Under the pieces are notes generated by a model that searched no databases, had not been told where the DNA came from, and was given only the letters and a program-made list of their open reading frames with translations. This document shows positions 8,660 through 17,875 of a DNA stretch of 64,000 bases, in pieces. Within the stretch, counting starts at the first letter, position 1. Each line of letters opens with the position of its first letter. This DNA comes from Pseudacidovorax sp. NFM-22 (lineage in GTDB: Bacteria; Pseudomonadota; Gammaproteobacteria; Burkholderiales; Burkholderiaceae_C): contig NZ_JACBFY010000011.1 in NCBI RefSeq assembly GCF_021401245.1, positions 62,001 to 126,000 of the forward strand. The letters are read 5' to 3'. A program made the translations under genes and the position numbers.

Positions 8660-9058
8660 TCAGCCGCCCTTGCGCGCCGCCAGCATCTCGCCCATGCGCT
8701 GGTGGATGAGGTTGACCGCCTTCAGCGGCCGGAGCATGACCTTGAACTGGGTGATGCGGCCCTCGGCGTTCCAGCTGATGATGTCCACGCCGTTGACCTC
8801 GATGCCGTCGAGGGTGACGGCGAACTCCAGCACCGCATGGTCGGCCGCGACGGTTTCGCGCACGTAGCGGAAGCTCTCGTTGAAGAAGACCTGGAAGGCC
8901 GCCGTGAGGTAGGCGCTGACGATGGGCCGGCCCACCTGCGGCGTGTGCACCACGGGCGAGTGGAAGACGGCGTCCTCGGCCAGCAGGGCCCAGAGGCCGG
9001 CGCTATCGTGGGTCTGCACCAGGCGGTGCCATTCGGCCAGGGCGGCGGGGTGCGTCAT
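8660..9058 (-). CDS. NTF2/SnoaL-like domain protein
   Basis: 132 residues forming a single cone-shaped alpha+beta NTF2-like domain (FHSPVVHTPQVGRPIVSAYL, ISWNAEGRITQFKVMLRPL). Members act as isomerases, hydrolases or ligand binders, and the substrate cannot be read from sequence. The ATG at 9058 is chosen because the domain begins soon after it. It precedes the AraC gene by 67 bp on the same strand and may belong to the same operon. Confidence 0.82.
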   Translation of the reverse strand: MTHPAALAEWHRLVQTHDSAGLWALLAEDAVFHSPVVHTPQVGRPIVSAYLTAAFQVFFNESFRYVRETVAADHAVLEFAVTLDGIEVNGVDIISWNAEGRITQFKVMLRPLKAVNLIHQRMGEMLAARKGG

Positions 9059-9195
9059 GGGGTGTCTCCGTGGGCGCGGGCGGCCCTGTTCTTGGGGAGA
9101 CGGAAGGTAGCGCAGCCGGCCCCGCGAGGGCGGTCCGCTGGGTGACAGCGGGCGCACGGCACGACAGGCCCAGGGGATCGCGCGGCCGTCGCGCC

Positions 9196-9294
9196 ATGCC
9201 AGTCAGATAACCAAAGTCCGTTCGGGCTGAGCTTGTCGAAGCCTGGCGCAAGCCCTTCGACAAGCTCAGGGCGAACGGGCGAACTGACTGGCAT
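9196..9294. repeat. Nested inverted repeat (REP-like element), copy 1
   Basis: Two arms of 24 bases, 9218-9241 and 9255-9278, pair with two mismatches; the core of each arm is TGAGCTTGTCGAAG or its complement. Outside them a second, perfect 11-bp inverted repeat (ATGCCAGTCAG, 9196-9206, and its complement, 9284-9294) encloses the whole. The same core recurs at 42964-43023. It lies in the 313-bp gene-free stretch 9059-9371, which also holds the hairpin at 9316-9338 and nothing else I recognise. Confidence 0.9.
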
Positions 9295-9315
9295 TGGGCC
9301 GTCGCGGCGCTTTCT

Positions 9316-9338
9316 CCCTCTCCCGCGAGGGGAGAGGG
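9316..9338. repeat. Intergenic hairpin
   Basis: CCCTCTCCC (9316-9324) pairs perfectly with GGGAGAGGG (9330-9338) around a 5-base loop. It lies behind the yceH stop on the minus strand. No T-run follows on that strand, so I call it an intergenic hairpin of a common proteobacterial type and not a proven terminator. Confidence 0.55.
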
Positions 9339-9371
9339 GCGCATCCGGACATGGCCGGACGGCGCGGGACT

Positions 9372-10055
9372 TCAGGCGACGTCGATGCCCAGGTCCGCGC
9401 AGACCTTGGCCAGCGTGGCCTTGAGCGTGGCGACCTCGGCTTCGAGCCGGTCCACCCGCAGGCGCAGGGCGGCCGTCTCACCGGCATCGCCCCCGGCCGC
9501 CGGCGCGGCAGCACCGGCCGCCGGCACCGCCATCAGCTCGGCCGCCACCGGCCCGGACAGCAGATGCGCCCAGCGGCTCTCGCGCGCCCCCGGCAGGCGC
9601 GGCAGCTTGACCACCAGCGCGCCGGCCGGGCGCTCGGCCATCTCATCCAGGAAGCCCTCCACCGACGAGATGTCGGCGAAGTTGTGCATGCGGTCGCTGG
9701 CGATGCGCAGCTCGCCTGCCGTCTGCGGGCCGCGCAGCATCAGCACCGCCAGCAGGATTACCGACTGCGAGGGCAGCCGCAGCACGCGGTCGGTGTTGTG
9801 GCCGTAGCGCATGGCGCGGCCGCCGCTGCTCTCGTCCACCAGGCTGCGGCGGCGCAGGCTTTCCAGCGCGTCCTGCACCTCGGCCTCGCCCAGTTCCATC
9901 ACCGGATGGCGGCTGGTCTTCTGGTTGCAGCCGGCGAGCAGGCTGTTGAGCGTGAGCGGATAGCTGTCGGGCACGGTGCGCTGCTTCTCGATCAGCACGC
10001 CGAGCACCCGCGCCTCGGAGGGCGAGAGGATGGGCAGGTTCTGTTCCGTCGTCAT
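9372..10055 (-). CDS. yceH: UPF0502 (YceH) family protein
   Basis: 227 residues, two winged-helix domains of the DUF480/UPF0502 family: [40 protein letters not shown] near the N-terminus is the family signature. It ends in a Leu/Ala heptad-like stretch ([19 protein letters not shown]), a likely coiled coil. The molecular role is unknown; DNA binding is suggested by the fold. The start overlaps the stop of the upstream dehydrogenase gene by 4 bp. Confidence 0.9.
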   Translation of the reverse strand: MTTEQNLPILSPSEARVLGVLIEKQRTVPDSYPLTLNSLLAGCNQKTSRHPVMELGEAEVQDALESLRRRSLVDESSGGRAMRYGHNTDRVLRLPSQSVILLAVLMLRGPQTAGELRIASDRMHNFADISSVEGFLDEMAERPAGALVVKLPRLPGARESRWAHLLSGPVAAELMAVPAAGAAAPAAGGDAGETAALRLRVDRLEAEVATLKATLAKVCADLGIDVA

Positions 10056-11089
10056 GCACCCCCCTTGATGCGGGCCACCAGCGCCTTGGTGAAGGCGATG
10101 GTGTTGGCGCCGCCACCCAGGTCGCCCGTGCGCACGTTGTCGACGTTGAGCGTCTGGTCGATGGCGGTGCGCAGCCGGTCGGCCAGGTCGACGCGCTTCA
10201 CGTGGTCCAGCATCTGCGCCGCGGCCAGCATCAGCGCGATAGGGTTGGCGATGCCCTTGCCGGCGATGTCCGGCGCCGAGCCGTGCACCGCCTCGAAGAT
10301 GGCCGCGTCGGCGCCGATGTTGGCGCCGGGGGCCATGCCCAGGCCGCCCACCAGCCCGGCCACCAGGTCGGACAGGATGTCGCCGAACAGGTTGGTGGTG
10401 ACGATCATGTCGAACTGCCAGGGGTTGAGCACCAGCTTCATGGCGCAGGCGTCCACGATCATGGTCTCGAACTGGAATTTGCCCTGGTACTCGGCGGCGT
10501 AGAGCTGCTCGGCCGTCTCCAGGAAGATGCCCGTCAGCGCCTTCATGATGTTGGCCTTGTGCACCACCGTCACCTTCTTGCGGCCCTGGGCCACGGCGGC
10601 CTCGAAGGCATAGCGCAGGATGTGCTTGCAACCCTGGCGGGTGTTGATGCCGGTGGCCATGGCCACGGCGTGCGGATCGTCCTCGATGCGGATGTAGTGC
10701 TCGTGGCCGATGTACAGGCCTTCGAGGTTCTCGCGCACCACCAGCAGGTCGATGTTGTCGAAGCGTCCGCCGGGGATGATGGTGCGGGCCGGCCGCACGT
10801 TGGCGAAGAGCTGGAAGGCCTCGCGCAGCCGCACGTTGGAGCTGCGGTAGCCGCCGCCCGAGGGCGTCTCCAGCGGGCCCTTGAGCGCCAGGCGCGTGCG
10901 GCGGATGCTCTCCAGCGTGGCCTCGGGCAGCGGGTCGCCCGAGGTCCTGACGCCGCCCAGGCCGGCGATCTGCGGATCCCACTCGAAGGGCGAACCCAGC
11001 GCGTCGAGCGCGGCCAGGGTGGCTTCCATGATCTCGGGGCCGATGCCGTCGCCGGAGATCAGGGTGGCGGGGATGCGGGGGGTGGTCAC
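10052..11089 (-). CDS. NAD(P)-dependent isocitrate-dehydrogenase-like enzyme
   Basis: 345-residue beta-decarboxylating dehydrogenase of the isocitrate/isopropylmalate family. The substrate-loop [19 protein letters not shown] carries the Ser-Asn typical of isocitrate dehydrogenase, [15 protein letters not shown] follows, and Asp ligands for the metal lie in [20 protein letters not shown] start with a strong upstream AGGAGG on the minus strand. Isopropylmalate or tartrate dehydrogenase are alternatives that sequence inspection cannot fully exclude. It overlaps yceH by 4 bp and is divergent from metG. Confidence 0.85.
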   Translation of the reverse strand: MTTPRIPATLISGDGIGPEIMEATLAALDALGSPFEWDPQIAGLGGVRTSGDPLPEATLESIRRTRLALKGPLETPSGGGYRSSNVRLREAFQLFANVRPARTIIPGGRFDNIDLLVVRENLEGLYIGHEHYIRIEDDPHAVAMATGINTRQGCKHILRYAFEAAVAQGRKKVTVVHKANIMKALTGIFLETAEQLYAAEYQGKFQFETMIVDACAMKLVLNPWQFDMIVTTNLFGDILSDLVAGLVGGLGMAPGANIGADAAIFEAVHGSAPDIAGKGIANPIALMLAAAQMLDHVKRVDLADRLRTAIDQTLNVDNVRTGDLGGGANTIAFTKALVARIKGGA

Positions 11090-11155
11090 GGGGCTTCCTC
11101 CTTCGGGGTCTGCGGGCAAAGCTGCAAGCATACGGCTGCGACGCGGCCCCAAACC

Positions 11156-11161
11156 TAAAAT
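11156..11161 (+). promoter_or_regulatory. Candidate -10 element of metG
   Basis: TAAAAT in an otherwise GC-rich divergent intergenic stretch, 66 bases before the metG ATG. No convincing -35 hexamer is visible 16-18 bases upstream, so this is only a candidate. Confidence 0.35.
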
Positions 11162-11227
11162 GCCCGACCCTGCCAGCCCGCGGCGCCCTGCCGCGACACG
11201 GCCGGCCCATCCGCGAGACCGACATCC

Positions 11228-13300
11228 ATGCCCGCAGCGCGCAAGCTCTTCGTCACCACCGCCCTTCCCTACGCCAACGGCAAGTTCCACATCGGCCACA
11301 TCATGGAATACATCCAGGCCGACATCTGGGTGCGCTTCCAGCGGATGAACGGTGCCGAGGTCAACTTCGTCTGCGCCGACGACGCCCACGGCGCCGCCAT
11401 CACCATCGCGGCCGACAAGGCGGGCATCACGCCCCAGGCCTTCGTGGCCGAGATCGCGGCTGGCCGCAAGCCCTACCTCGACGGCTTCCACATCGCCTTC
11501 GACAACTGGCACTCCACCGATGCGCCCGAGAACCACGAACTCGCCCAGCAGATCTACCGCGACCTCAAGGCCGCGGGCCTGATCGAGACCCGCCCGGTCG
11601 AGCAGTTCTACGACCCCGAGAAGGGCATGTTCCTGGCGGATCGCTTCATCAAGGGCGAGTGTCCGAACTGCCACGCCAAGGACCAGTACGGCGACAACTG
11701 CGAGGTCTGCGGCGCCGTCTACGCGCCCACCGAGCTGATCAACCCCTACTCGGCCCTGTCGGGCGCCAAGCCGGAGCTGCGCAGCTCCGACCACTTCTTC
11801 TTCAAGCTGTCCGACCCGCGCTGCGAGGCCTTCCTGAAGGAATGGACCGCGGCCCCCGGCCACGTGCAGCCCGAGGTGCAGAACAAGATCCGCGAATGGC
11901 TGGTCAAGAAGGAGGACGGCACCGGCGGCCTGGGCGACTGGGACATCAGCCGCGACGCGCCCTACTTCGGCATCGAGATCCCCGACGCGCCGGGCAAGTA
12001 CTTCTACGTCTGGCTCGATGCCCCGGTGGGCTACCTGGCCTCGCTGAAGAACTGGCTGGGCAAGAAGGGCGAGGACTACGCGGCCTACATGGCCCAGCCC
12101 GACCTGGAGCAAGTGCACTTCATCGGCAAGGACATCATCACCTTCCACACCCTGTTCTGGCCGGCCATGCTGCATTTCAGCGGCCGCAAGGCGCCGGACG
12201 GCATTTTCGTGCACGGCCACCTGACGGTGAACAACGAGAAGATGAGCAAGAGCCGCGGCACCGGCATCGACCCGCTGCAGTACCTCGGCCTGGGCCTGAA
12301 CCCCGAATGGCTGCGCTACTACATCGCCGCCAAGCTCAACGGCCGCAACGAGGACATCGACTTCAACCCCGAGGACTTCGTCGCCCGCGTCAACAGCGAC
12401 CTGGTGGGCAAGTTCATCAACATCGCCAGCCGCTCGGCCGGCTTCATCGCCAAGCGCTTCGGCGGCCAGCTGGGCACGGTCTCTGTCGACGGCGAGGAAC
12501 TGCTGGTGATGCTGCGCGCCGGCGCCGAGGACCTGCGCCAGCTCTACGACGGCCGCGACTACGCCCGTGCCCTGCGCGAGGTGATGGCCCTGGCCGACCA
12601 GGTGAATGCCTACGTCGACGCCAACAAGCCCTGGGAGCTGGCCAAGCAGGCCGGCCAGGAGGCGCGCCTACACGACGTGTGCACCACCTGCATCGAGGCC
12701 TTCCGCCTGCTCACGCTCTACCTCAAGCCGGTGCTGCCGGCGCTGGCCGCGCAGGTCGAGGCCTTCCTGAACGTCGGCCCGCTGCAGTGGGCCGACGCCG
12801 CGCGCGCGCTGGGCGCCGGCCATGCCATCGGCGACTACAAGCACCTGATGACGCGCGTGGACCCGAAGGTGCTGGAACAGCTCTTCACGCCGCCCGCCCC
12901 TGCCGCGGCACCCGCGCCCGAAGCGGCGCCGGACCTGCCCGGCGGCGAGGCGCTGGCGCCCACCATCGGCATCGACGACTTCGCCAAGATCGACCTGCGC
13001 ATCGCGAAGATCGTGGCCTGCGAGAAGGTCGAAGGCTCCACCAAGCTGCTGCGCCTGACGCTGGACGTGGGCGAAGGCAAGACCCGCAACGTGTTCAGCG
13101 GCATCGCCTCGGCCTACCAGCCGGAGCAGCTGGTGGGCAAGCTCACCGTGATGGTCGCCAACCTGGCGCCGCGCAAGATGAAGTTCGGCGTCAGCGAAGG
13201 CATGGTGCTGGCCGCCAGCCATGCGGACGAGAAGGCCCAGCCCGGCATCCATGTGCTGGAGCCCTGGCCGGGTGCCCAGCCGGGCATGCGGGTGCGCTGA
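11228..13300 (+). CDS. metG: Methionyl-tRNA synthetase
   Basis: Charges tRNA-Met with methionine in the cytoplasm. The 690-residue chain has the class I FHIGH motif (residues 20-24), a Cys-rich zinc knuckle at about 143-162 (CPNC and CEVCG visible), the KMSKS loop (338-342), an anticodon-binding helical domain and a C-terminal EMAP/Trbp-like tRNA-binding domain (about 575-690, [17 protein letters not shown]). The long form with the C-terminal domain is that of dimeric bacterial enzymes. It is divergent from the isocitrate-dehydrogenase-like gene. Confidence 0.97.
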   Translation: MPAARKLFVTTALPYANGKFHIGHIMEYIQADIWVRFQRMNGAEVNFVCADDAHGAAITIAADKAGITPQAFVAEIAAGRKPYLDGFHIAFDNWHSTDAPENHELAQQIYRDLKAAGLIETRPVEQFYDPEKGMFLADRFIKGECPNCHAKDQYGDNCEVCGAVYAPTELINPYSALSGAKPELRSSDHFFFKLSDPRCEAFLKEWTAAPGHVQPEVQNKIREWLVKKEDGTGGLGDWDISRDAPYFGIEIPDAPGKYFYVWLDAPVGYLASLKNWLGKKGEDYAAYMAQPDLEQVHFIGKDIITFHTLFWPAMLHFSGRKAPDGIFVHGHLTVNNEKMSKSRGTGIDPLQYLGLGLNPEWLRYYIAAKLNGRNEDIDFNPEDFVARVNSDLVGKFINIASRSAGFIAKRFGGQLGTVSVDGEELLVMLRAGAEDLRQLYDGRDYARALREVMALADQVNAYVDANKPWELAKQAGQEARLHDVCTTCIEAFRLLTLYLKPVLPALAAQVEAFLNVGPLQWADAARALGAGHAIGDYKHLMTRVDPKVLEQLFTPPAPAAAPAPEAAPDLPGGEALAPTIGIDDFAKIDLRIAKIVACEKVEGSTKLLRLTLDVGEGKTRNVFSGIASAYQPEQLVGKLTVMVANLAPRKMKFGVSEGMVLAASHADEKAQPGIHVLEPWPGAQPGMRVR

Positions 13301-13319
13301 GCGGCATTTTTCAGCGCAC
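13292..13319 (+). other. Hairpin spanning the metG stop codon
   Basis: GTGCGCTGA (13292-13300, including the stop) pairs perfectly with TCAGCGCAC (13311-13319) around a 10-base loop that contains the T-run. No T-run follows the stem, so a standard terminator is not supported; an RNA-end protecting structure is possible. Confidence 0.4.
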
Positions 13320-13359
13320 GCACGCCGATCGTTCTTCCAACCCCGACACCGGAGCCGCC

Positions 13360-13584
13360 ATGCGCCCAGCCCTTTACTGTCATCTGCTGTGGGCCAGCCT
13401 TGCCCTCAGCGCAATTGGCGGCTGCGCCGTGGCGGGCGCTGCCGTGTCGGTGGGCGCCACCGCGGTCAGCGTGGGCGCCGGCGCGGTCGGGCTGGCGGCA
13501 GATGCGGCCATCGGCACCGCGCGGCTGGGCGGCCGGGCGGTCGGGGCGGCGGCGGGCGCGGTTCTGCCGGGCGGCAACGACTGA
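13360..13584 (+). CDS. Small Ala/Gly-rich lipoprotein
   Basis: 74 residues. A signal peptide of about 20 residues ends in the lipobox AIGGC, followed by a low-complexity Ala/Gly/Val stretch (VSVGATAVSVGAGAVGLAADA) that could insert in or lie along a membrane. GGAG stands five bases before the ATG. Function unknown; no family recognised beyond small outer-membrane lipoproteins. It follows metG by 59 bp in the same direction. Confidence 0.65.
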   Translation: MRPALYCHLLWASLALSAIGGCAVAGAAVSVGATAVSVGAGAVGLAADAAIGTARLGGRAVGAAAGAVLPGGND

Positions 13585-13747
13585 AGGCGTCCGCGACGGC
13601 GGTTTTGGGTACGGGGTGGCGCCCGACCGAGGCGCCGCAGATCCATCAGCTGGAACTCAGTTGTTCAAGGCGCCGATGCGCCACCCGTATGGCATGAACC
13701 CTGCGCCACCCTGCTGACCGAAAGGCCGCGGAGCAGGCCATGCCAGT

Positions 13748-13846
13748 GCACCCGCGGAACGGGCTTGGCCCGGCCGCCGGGTGCGCCCCTTGAGGGGGAT
13801 TGGACTTCCACACGCAGTGAGGAAGTCCAAACGGGGTGGTTTCATG
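13748..13846 (-). repeat. Gene-end-associated repeat, copy B
   Basis: Read on the minus strand this begins directly behind the stop of the 13847-14344 lipoprotein gene and matches the element at 51105-51196 with small gaps. Shared blocks are CACCCCxGTTT, CTCAC-GCGTGT-like, CCCCCTCAAGGGG (a hairpin) and CGTTCCGCGG. A private 9-bp inverted repeat (13801-13809 with 13821-13829) is present only in this copy. Confidence 0.75.
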
Positions 13847-14344
13847 TCACGGCGCCTCGACGCTGCGGTCCTGCGACGAGCCGCTGCGCAGCACATACTG
13901 CTGGTCGTTCAGCACCGCGGTGAACACCATCGGCGTGTTGGGCGGCTGCATCCAGTGCCAGTCCCATTCGGTTTCCTGCTTGAGGGCATAGCGCGTCACC
14001 TTGGCGGGCTTGCCCAGCAGCTTGCGCAGGTCCTCCATCGGCATGCCGGGCTGCACGCGGGCGAAGTTCTCGGGCGTGAGCACCTGGCGCAGGGCGCTCA
14101 TGCGGCCGTCGGGGCCGATGGTGATCATGTAGTTCTTGCGGCCAGCGGGCTGGCGGTTGTATTCGAGCACCCGGCCGGCGGGCGACTCCCAGATGTTCTC
14201 GGGCTCGCCGAACTGGGCGCGCACATCGGCCTCGATGGCCACGCCCTCTTCGAGCTGGTCGATGCGCTGCGGGTCGCAGCCGGCCAGGGCGGCCAGCGCG
14301 GTGAATGCGGCGGCGATGCGCGCCGCGGTCCTGCCAGTGGTCAT
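13847..14344 (-). CDS. Lipoprotein with SmpA/OmlA (BamE-like) domain
   Basis: 165 residues. The signal peptide ends in the lipobox LAALAGC (Cys at about 23). The mature part contains two BamE-like repeats: VAIEADVRAQFGEPENIWE and VQPGMPMEDLRKLLGKPAK. BamE proteins belong to the outer-membrane beta-barrel assembly complex, but small BamE-fold lipoproteins also occur outside it; this one, with two repeats, is probably of the latter kind. It is divergent from the DUF3460 gene. Confidence 0.85.
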   Translation of the reverse strand: MTTGRTAARIAAAFTALAALAGCDPQRIDQLEEGVAIEADVRAQFGEPENIWESPAGRVLEYNRQPAGRKNYMITIGPDGRMSALRQVLTPENFARVQPGMPMEDLRKLLGKPAKVTRYALKQETEWDWHWMQPPNTPMVFTAVLNDQQYVLRSGSSQDRSVEAP

Positions 14345-14366
14345 CGATTCCCCATCGCCCCGTCGT

Positions 14367-14372
14367 TAAAAT
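14367..14372 (+). promoter_or_regulatory. Candidate -10 element for DUF3460-scpA
   Basis: TAAAAT in the 66-bp divergent spacer, 38 bases before the DUF3460 ATG; TCGATT lies 17 bases upstream as a weak -35. Candidate only. Confidence 0.4.
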
Positions 14373-14410
14373 CGCGCCCCTCGTCCCGTCACAAGAAGCT
14401 GCACCAGTCT

Positions 14411-14617
14411 ATGTCGATCTTCGGCCGCCCCCACTACACCTCCGACGCCACCCAGTTCATCGAGAAGCTGCGCGAACAGAAGCCCACGCTCGAAGCAGAA
14501 CAGCGCGCCGGCCGCGCCCTGCTGTGGGACAAGCAGATCGACCGCCAGACCCAGGCCGAGTTCGAGGCCGCCGCCGTGGCGCAGCAGCCCTACGTCTATC
14601 AGACGAAGTCGCATTGA
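14411..14617 (+). CDS. DUF3460 family protein
   Basis: 68 residues, hydrophilic: SIFGRPHYTSDATQFIEKLREQKPTLEAEQRAGRALLWDK is the DUF3460 signature, a short betaproteobacterial family of unknown function. Its stop overlaps the TTG start of scpA by 4 bp, as is usual for this pair in the order. This suggests a link with chromosome condensation, but no function is known. Confidence 0.88.
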   Translation: MSIFGRPHYTSDATQFIEKLREQKPTLEAEQRAGRALLWDKQIDRQTQAEFEAAAVAQQPYVYQTKSH

Positions 14618-15477
14618 GCACCACCCCCGCGCTGCCTGCCGCCGCCGCGGACGAGGACGACCGCCCCGCGGTCGCTGCCATGCCCGAGGTGGTCGACCAG
14701 GTGGCGCTGGCCCGCCTCTACGGCGAGCCGCTGTTCGCGCTGCCGAACGACCTCTACATCCCGCCCGATGCGCTGGAGGTCTTCCTGGAGGCCTTCGAGG
14801 GGCCGCTGGATCTGCTGCTCTACCTGATCCGCAAGCAGAACTTCAACATCCTCGACATCCCCATGGCGGGCGTCACCCGCCAGTACCTCGCCTACGTGGA
14901 AGAGATCCGAAGCCGCAACCTGGAGCTGGCGGCCGAGTACCTGCTGATGGCGGCGATGCTCATCGAGATCAAGTCGCGCATGCTGCTGCCGCCCAAGAAG
15001 TCGGCCGACGGCGAAGAGGCGGAGGACCCGCGGGCCGAGCTGGTGCGGCGCCTGCTGGAGTACGAGCAGGCCAAGATGCAGGCGGCCGCCATCAATGCGC
15101 TGCCCACCTACGGACGGGACTTCTGGAAGGCGCAGGTCTACATCGAGCAGTCGCTCAAGCCGCGCTTTCCGGAGGTGAGCCTGGACGACCTTCGCCAGGC
15201 CTGGGCCGACATCCTCAAGCGGGCCAAGCTGGTGCAGCACCACAAGATCTCGCGCGAAGAGCTGTCGGTGCGCGAGCACATGAGCATCGTGCTGCGCCAG
15301 CTGCAGGGGCGGCGTTTCGTCGAATTCGAATCGCTGTTCGACGCCACGCGCGGCGTGCCGGTGCTGGTCGTCACCTTCATTGCCCTGCTGGAACTGGGCA
15401 AGGAGACGCTGGTGGAGATCACCCAGGCGGAGGCCTTCGCGCCCATCTACGTGCGGCTGGCGTACGCGCCAAGCTGA
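14614..15477 (+). CDS. scpA: Segregation and condensation protein A
   Basis: Kleisin subunit of the SMC-ScpAB condensin complex, which compacts and segregates the chromosome. 287 residues from the TTG at 14614 (TTGA overlap with DUF3460); an internal ATG at 14680 is the alternative start. The N-terminal kleisin motif FEGPLDLLLYLIRKQNFNILDIPMAGVTRQYL and the C-terminal winged-helix portion (FIALLELGKETLVEITQAEAFAPIYV) are both present. scpB is not in the window. Confidence 0.93.
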   Translation: MSTTPALPAAAADEDDRPAVAAMPEVVDQVALARLYGEPLFALPNDLYIPPDALEVFLEAFEGPLDLLLYLIRKQNFNILDIPMAGVTRQYLAYVEEIRSRNLELAAEYLLMAAMLIEIKSRMLLPPKKSADGEEAEDPRAELVRRLLEYEQAKMQAAAINALPTYGRDFWKAQVYIEQSLKPRFPEVSLDDLRQAWADILKRAKLVQHHKISREELSVREHMSIVLRQLQGRRFVEFESLFDATRGVPVLVVTFIALLELGKETLVEITQAEAFAPIYVRLAYAPS

Positions 15478-15480
15478 GAG

Positions 15481-16476
15481 TCAGACCTCGTGCGTCGGCT
15501 CGCGCCCCATCAGCGCGGCCACCGCCTGCGCCGGCTGCAGGCGCCCGTCGAGCAGGCCCACCACCGATTCGGCGATGGGCATTTCCACCCCCAGCTGCCG
15601 CGCCCGCTGCACCACGGCCCGGGCGCAGTTGACGCCCTCGGCCACATGGCCGAGCGAGCGGACCGCCTCATCGAGCGTCCGACCCTCGGCCAGCAGCAGG
15701 CCCACGCGCCGGTTGCGCGACAGGTGGCCGGTGGCGGTGAGCACCAGGTCACCCAGGCCGGAGAGGCCCATGAAGGTCTCGGCCCGGCCGCCCAGCGCGA
15801 TGCCCAGGCGGGTCATCTCGGCCAGCCCGCGGGTGATGAGTGCGGCACGCGCATTGAGGCCCAGCACCAGTCCGTCGGCCAGACCGGTGGCGATGGCCAG
15901 CACGTTCTTGACGGCACCGCCGACCTCCACCCCAATGACGTCGTCGTTGCCATAGACCCGCAGCGCCGGCCCGTGGAAGGCGCCGACCAGGCGCTCGCGC
16001 ACGTCGGCATCGGCGCTCGCGGCCACCAGGGCCGTGGGCTGGGCCTGGGCGACTTCCAGCGCGAAGCTGGGGCCGCTCAGCAGGCCGGCGCGCAGCTTCG
16101 GCGCCACCTCGGCCTGTACCTCATGGGGAAAGAGTCCGCTGGCCGGCTCCACGCCCTTGCACAGCCAGGCGACCGGCGCGGCGCAGCCGTCCGCCGCCAG
16201 CGCCGCCAGCTGCACGCGCAAGGCGGACATGGGCGTGCCCAGCACCACGAGGTCGGCATCGCGCCAGGCCTCGCGGGCGTCGCCCGACAGAAGAAGAAGG
16301 GAAGGCGGAAAGGCCACACCCGCCAGGTAGCGCGGGTTGGCGCGGCTGCGCGCCATCTCGGCCACCTGGGCGGCATCCCGGCCCCAGAGCACCACGTGGT
16401 GCCCGGCCGGGTGGGCCGCGGCGCTGATGGCCAGCGCCGTGCCCCAGGCGCCGGCGCCGAGCACGCAGATGCGCAT
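15481..16476 (-). CDS. gpsA: Glycerol-3-phosphate dehydrogenase [NAD(P)+]
   Basis: Reduces dihydroxyacetone phosphate to sn-glycerol-3-phosphate, the backbone for phospholipids. 331 residues. The N-terminal nucleotide-binding GAGAWGTA lies at residues 7-14, and the catalytic Lys region [14 protein letters not shown] and [13 protein letters not shown] follow. The ATG at 16476 puts [12 protein letters not shown] at the N-terminus, as in the family; an upstream in-frame start would add 11 non-conserved residues. It is downstream of secB on the same strand (33 bp gap), a common Burkholderiales order. Confidence 0.95.
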   Translation of the reverse strand: MRICVLGAGAWGTALAISAAAHPAGHHVVLWGRDAAQVAEMARSRANPRYLAGVAFPPSLLLLSGDAREAWRDADLVVLGTPMSALRVQLAALAADGCAAPVAWLCKGVEPASGLFPHEVQAEVAPKLRAGLLSGPSFALEVAQAQPTALVAASADADVRERLVGAFHGPALRVYGNDDVIGVEVGGAVKNVLAIATGLADGLVLGLNARAALITRGLAEMTRLGIALGGRAETFMGLSGLGDLVLTATGHLSRNRRVGLLLAEGRTLDEAVRSLGHVAEGVNCARAVVQRARQLGVEMPIAESVVGLLDGRLQPAQAVAALMGREPTHEV

Positions 16477-16509
16477 GGCGGCGCCTGCCCGGTTTGCCGT
16501 CGCCGGCAA

Positions 16510-16974
16510 TTACTGGGCGTTGGCCGGCAGGCCCTGGCCGGCGGCCTGGGCCTGCTGCTGTTCGTACATGGCCTGGAAGTTGATCTCGGCCAGGTGCACG
16601 GGCGGGAAGCCGCCGCGCTGGATGGTGTCGGCCACGTTGCCGCGCAGGTAGGGGTAGACGATCTGCGGGCAGGCGATGCCCAGGATGGGGCCCATCTGGT
16701 CTTCCGGCAGGTTGCGGATCTCGAAGATGCCGGCCTGCTTGGCCTCGACCAGGAACACGGTGCGGTCGTCGATCTTGGTCTGCACGGTGGCCGAGACGCT
16801 CACTTCAAAGATGCCTTCGGCGACGTTCTGCGCCTCGACGCCCAGCTGGATGTCGACGGTGGGCTGGGTCTGCTCCAGCAGGATGGCCGGCGAATTGGGC
16901 TGCTCCAGCGACAGGTCCTTGAGGTAGACGCGCTGGATCTGGAAGACGGGTTCTGCGGCTTGTTGGTCGGCCAT
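16510..16974 (-). CDS. secB: Protein-export chaperone SecB
   Basis: Tetrameric cytoplasmic chaperone that delivers unfolded preproteins to SecA. 154 residues, the usual length. [19 protein letters not shown] at the N-terminus, the FEIRNLP and [26 protein letters not shown] region and an Ala/Gln-rich tail are typical. It lies between grxC and gpsA on the same strand. Confidence 0.97.
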   Translation of the reverse strand: MADQQAAEPVFQIQRVYLKDLSLEQPNSPAILLEQTQPTVDIQLGVEAQNVAEGIFEVSVSATVQTKIDDRTVFLVEAKQAGIFEIRNLPEDQMGPILGIACPQIVYPYLRGNVADTIQRGGFPPVHLAEINFQAMYEQQQAQAAGQGLPANAQ

Positions 16975-16995
16975 GGTGCTTGGAGGTGTGTCGGG

Positions 16996-17020
16996 ACAAA
17001 AAGGCCCGCGGTCAGCGGGC
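16996..17020 (-). terminator. Rho-independent terminator behind grxC
   Basis: On the minus strand a GCCCGC/GCGGGC stem (17015-17020 with 17004-17009) and 5-base loop are followed by CCTTTTTG. It sits in the spacer between the grxC stop and the secB start, so secB probably has its own promoter or depends on read-through. Confidence 0.65.
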
Positions 17021-17077
17021 GCGAAAGCCTTCGATTATGGCCTGTGCCAATGACCGGCCCGGCCGGCCAGCGGTGCC

Positions 17078-17338
17078 TCAGGCGCCCTGCAGCAGCGGCA
17101 CCAGGCCGCCACGGCCGTCGAGCGCGATCAGGTCGTCGCAGCCGCCGACGTGGGTGTCGCCGATGAAGATCTGGGGCACCGTGCGCCGCTGGGTCAGGCG
17201 CATCATCTCGTCGCGGGCCGCGGGGTCGGCGTCGACGCGGATCTCCTGGATGCTGTCCACGCCCTTGGCCTTGAGCACCTGCTTGGCGCGGATGCAGTAG
17301 GGACAGACGGCGGTGGTGTACATCTTCACGGCTTGCAT
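17078..17338 (-). CDS. grxC: Glutaredoxin 3
   Basis: 86-residue thiol-disulfide oxidoreductase that uses glutathione. Redox motif C12-P-Y-C15, the TVPQIFIG cis-Pro segment and GGCDDLIAL glutathione-binding region are all present. Cytoplasmic. It lies between a rhodanese gene and secB on the same strand. Confidence 0.96.
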   Translation of the reverse strand: MQAVKMYTTAVCPYCIRAKQVLKAKGVDSIQEIRVDADPAARDEMMRLTQRRTVPQIFIGDTHVGGCDDLIALDGRGGLVPLLQGA

Positions 17339-17383
17339 GGGTTTCCTCGTGGGCGGGTGAATGGGGGATGGGGCGGAAGGCGC

Positions 17384-17803
17384 TCAGGCCTTGGCGGCCA
17401 CCTTCTCGACGGGCAGGTTAGCCTCGTTCCACGATTTCATCCCGCCGGCCACGGCTTGGGCCTGCTCGTAGCCGAGTTTCTTGGCCGCAGCCACCGCGCG
17501 CTGGGCCCGGGCGCCGGTGGCGCACATCAGCAGCACCGGCAGCGCCTTGTTCTTGACGAGGCCCGGCAGCTTCTGCTCCAGCTCGGCCAGCGGCACGTTG
17601 CGCGCGCCCACGGCATGGCCGGCGGCGAATTCCTCGGGCTCGCGCACGTCGATCAGCACGCCCTTCTGACGGTTGATGATCTGCACCGCGCCCTGGGCGC
17701 TGAGCGAGCCCTGGCCCGCACCGCGCAGCACCGGCCAGGCCAGCATGCCGCCCGAGCCGAGTGCGAGGAGGATCAGGGCCCAGTTGTCGAGGATGAATTT
17801 CAC
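17384..17803 (-). CDS. Membrane-anchored rhodanese-like sulfurtransferase
   Basis: 139 residues. One N-terminal membrane segment ([20 protein letters not shown]) is followed by a single rhodanese domain with [15 protein letters not shown] and the active-site Cys in [12 protein letters not shown]. YibN of E. coli has the same layout. I prefer GTG at 17803 (GGAAG upstream on the minus strand) over an upstream TTG at 17824. It is upstream of grxC on the same strand and divergent from gpmA. Confidence 0.88.
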   Translation of the reverse strand: MKFILDNWALILLALGSGGMLAWPVLRGAGQGSLSAQGAVQIINRQKGVLIDVREPEEFAAGHAVGARNVPLAELEQKLPGLVKNKALPVLLMCATGARAQRAVAAAKKLGYEQAQAVAGGMKSWNEANLPVEKVAAKA

Positions 17804-17835
17804 GGGAAGCTTCCGAGATGGCAAACCGGCAATTT

Positions 17836-17841
17836 TAGAAT
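17836..17841 (+). promoter_or_regulatory. Candidate -10 element of gpmA
   Basis: TAGAAT in the 72-bp divergent spacer, 34 bases before the gpmA ATG, within a short AT-rich island (AATTTTAGAATGG). No clear -35. Confidence 0.35.
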
Positions 17842-17875
17842 GGCGGTTTTACTCCGGCGACACGTAAGGGACCCC

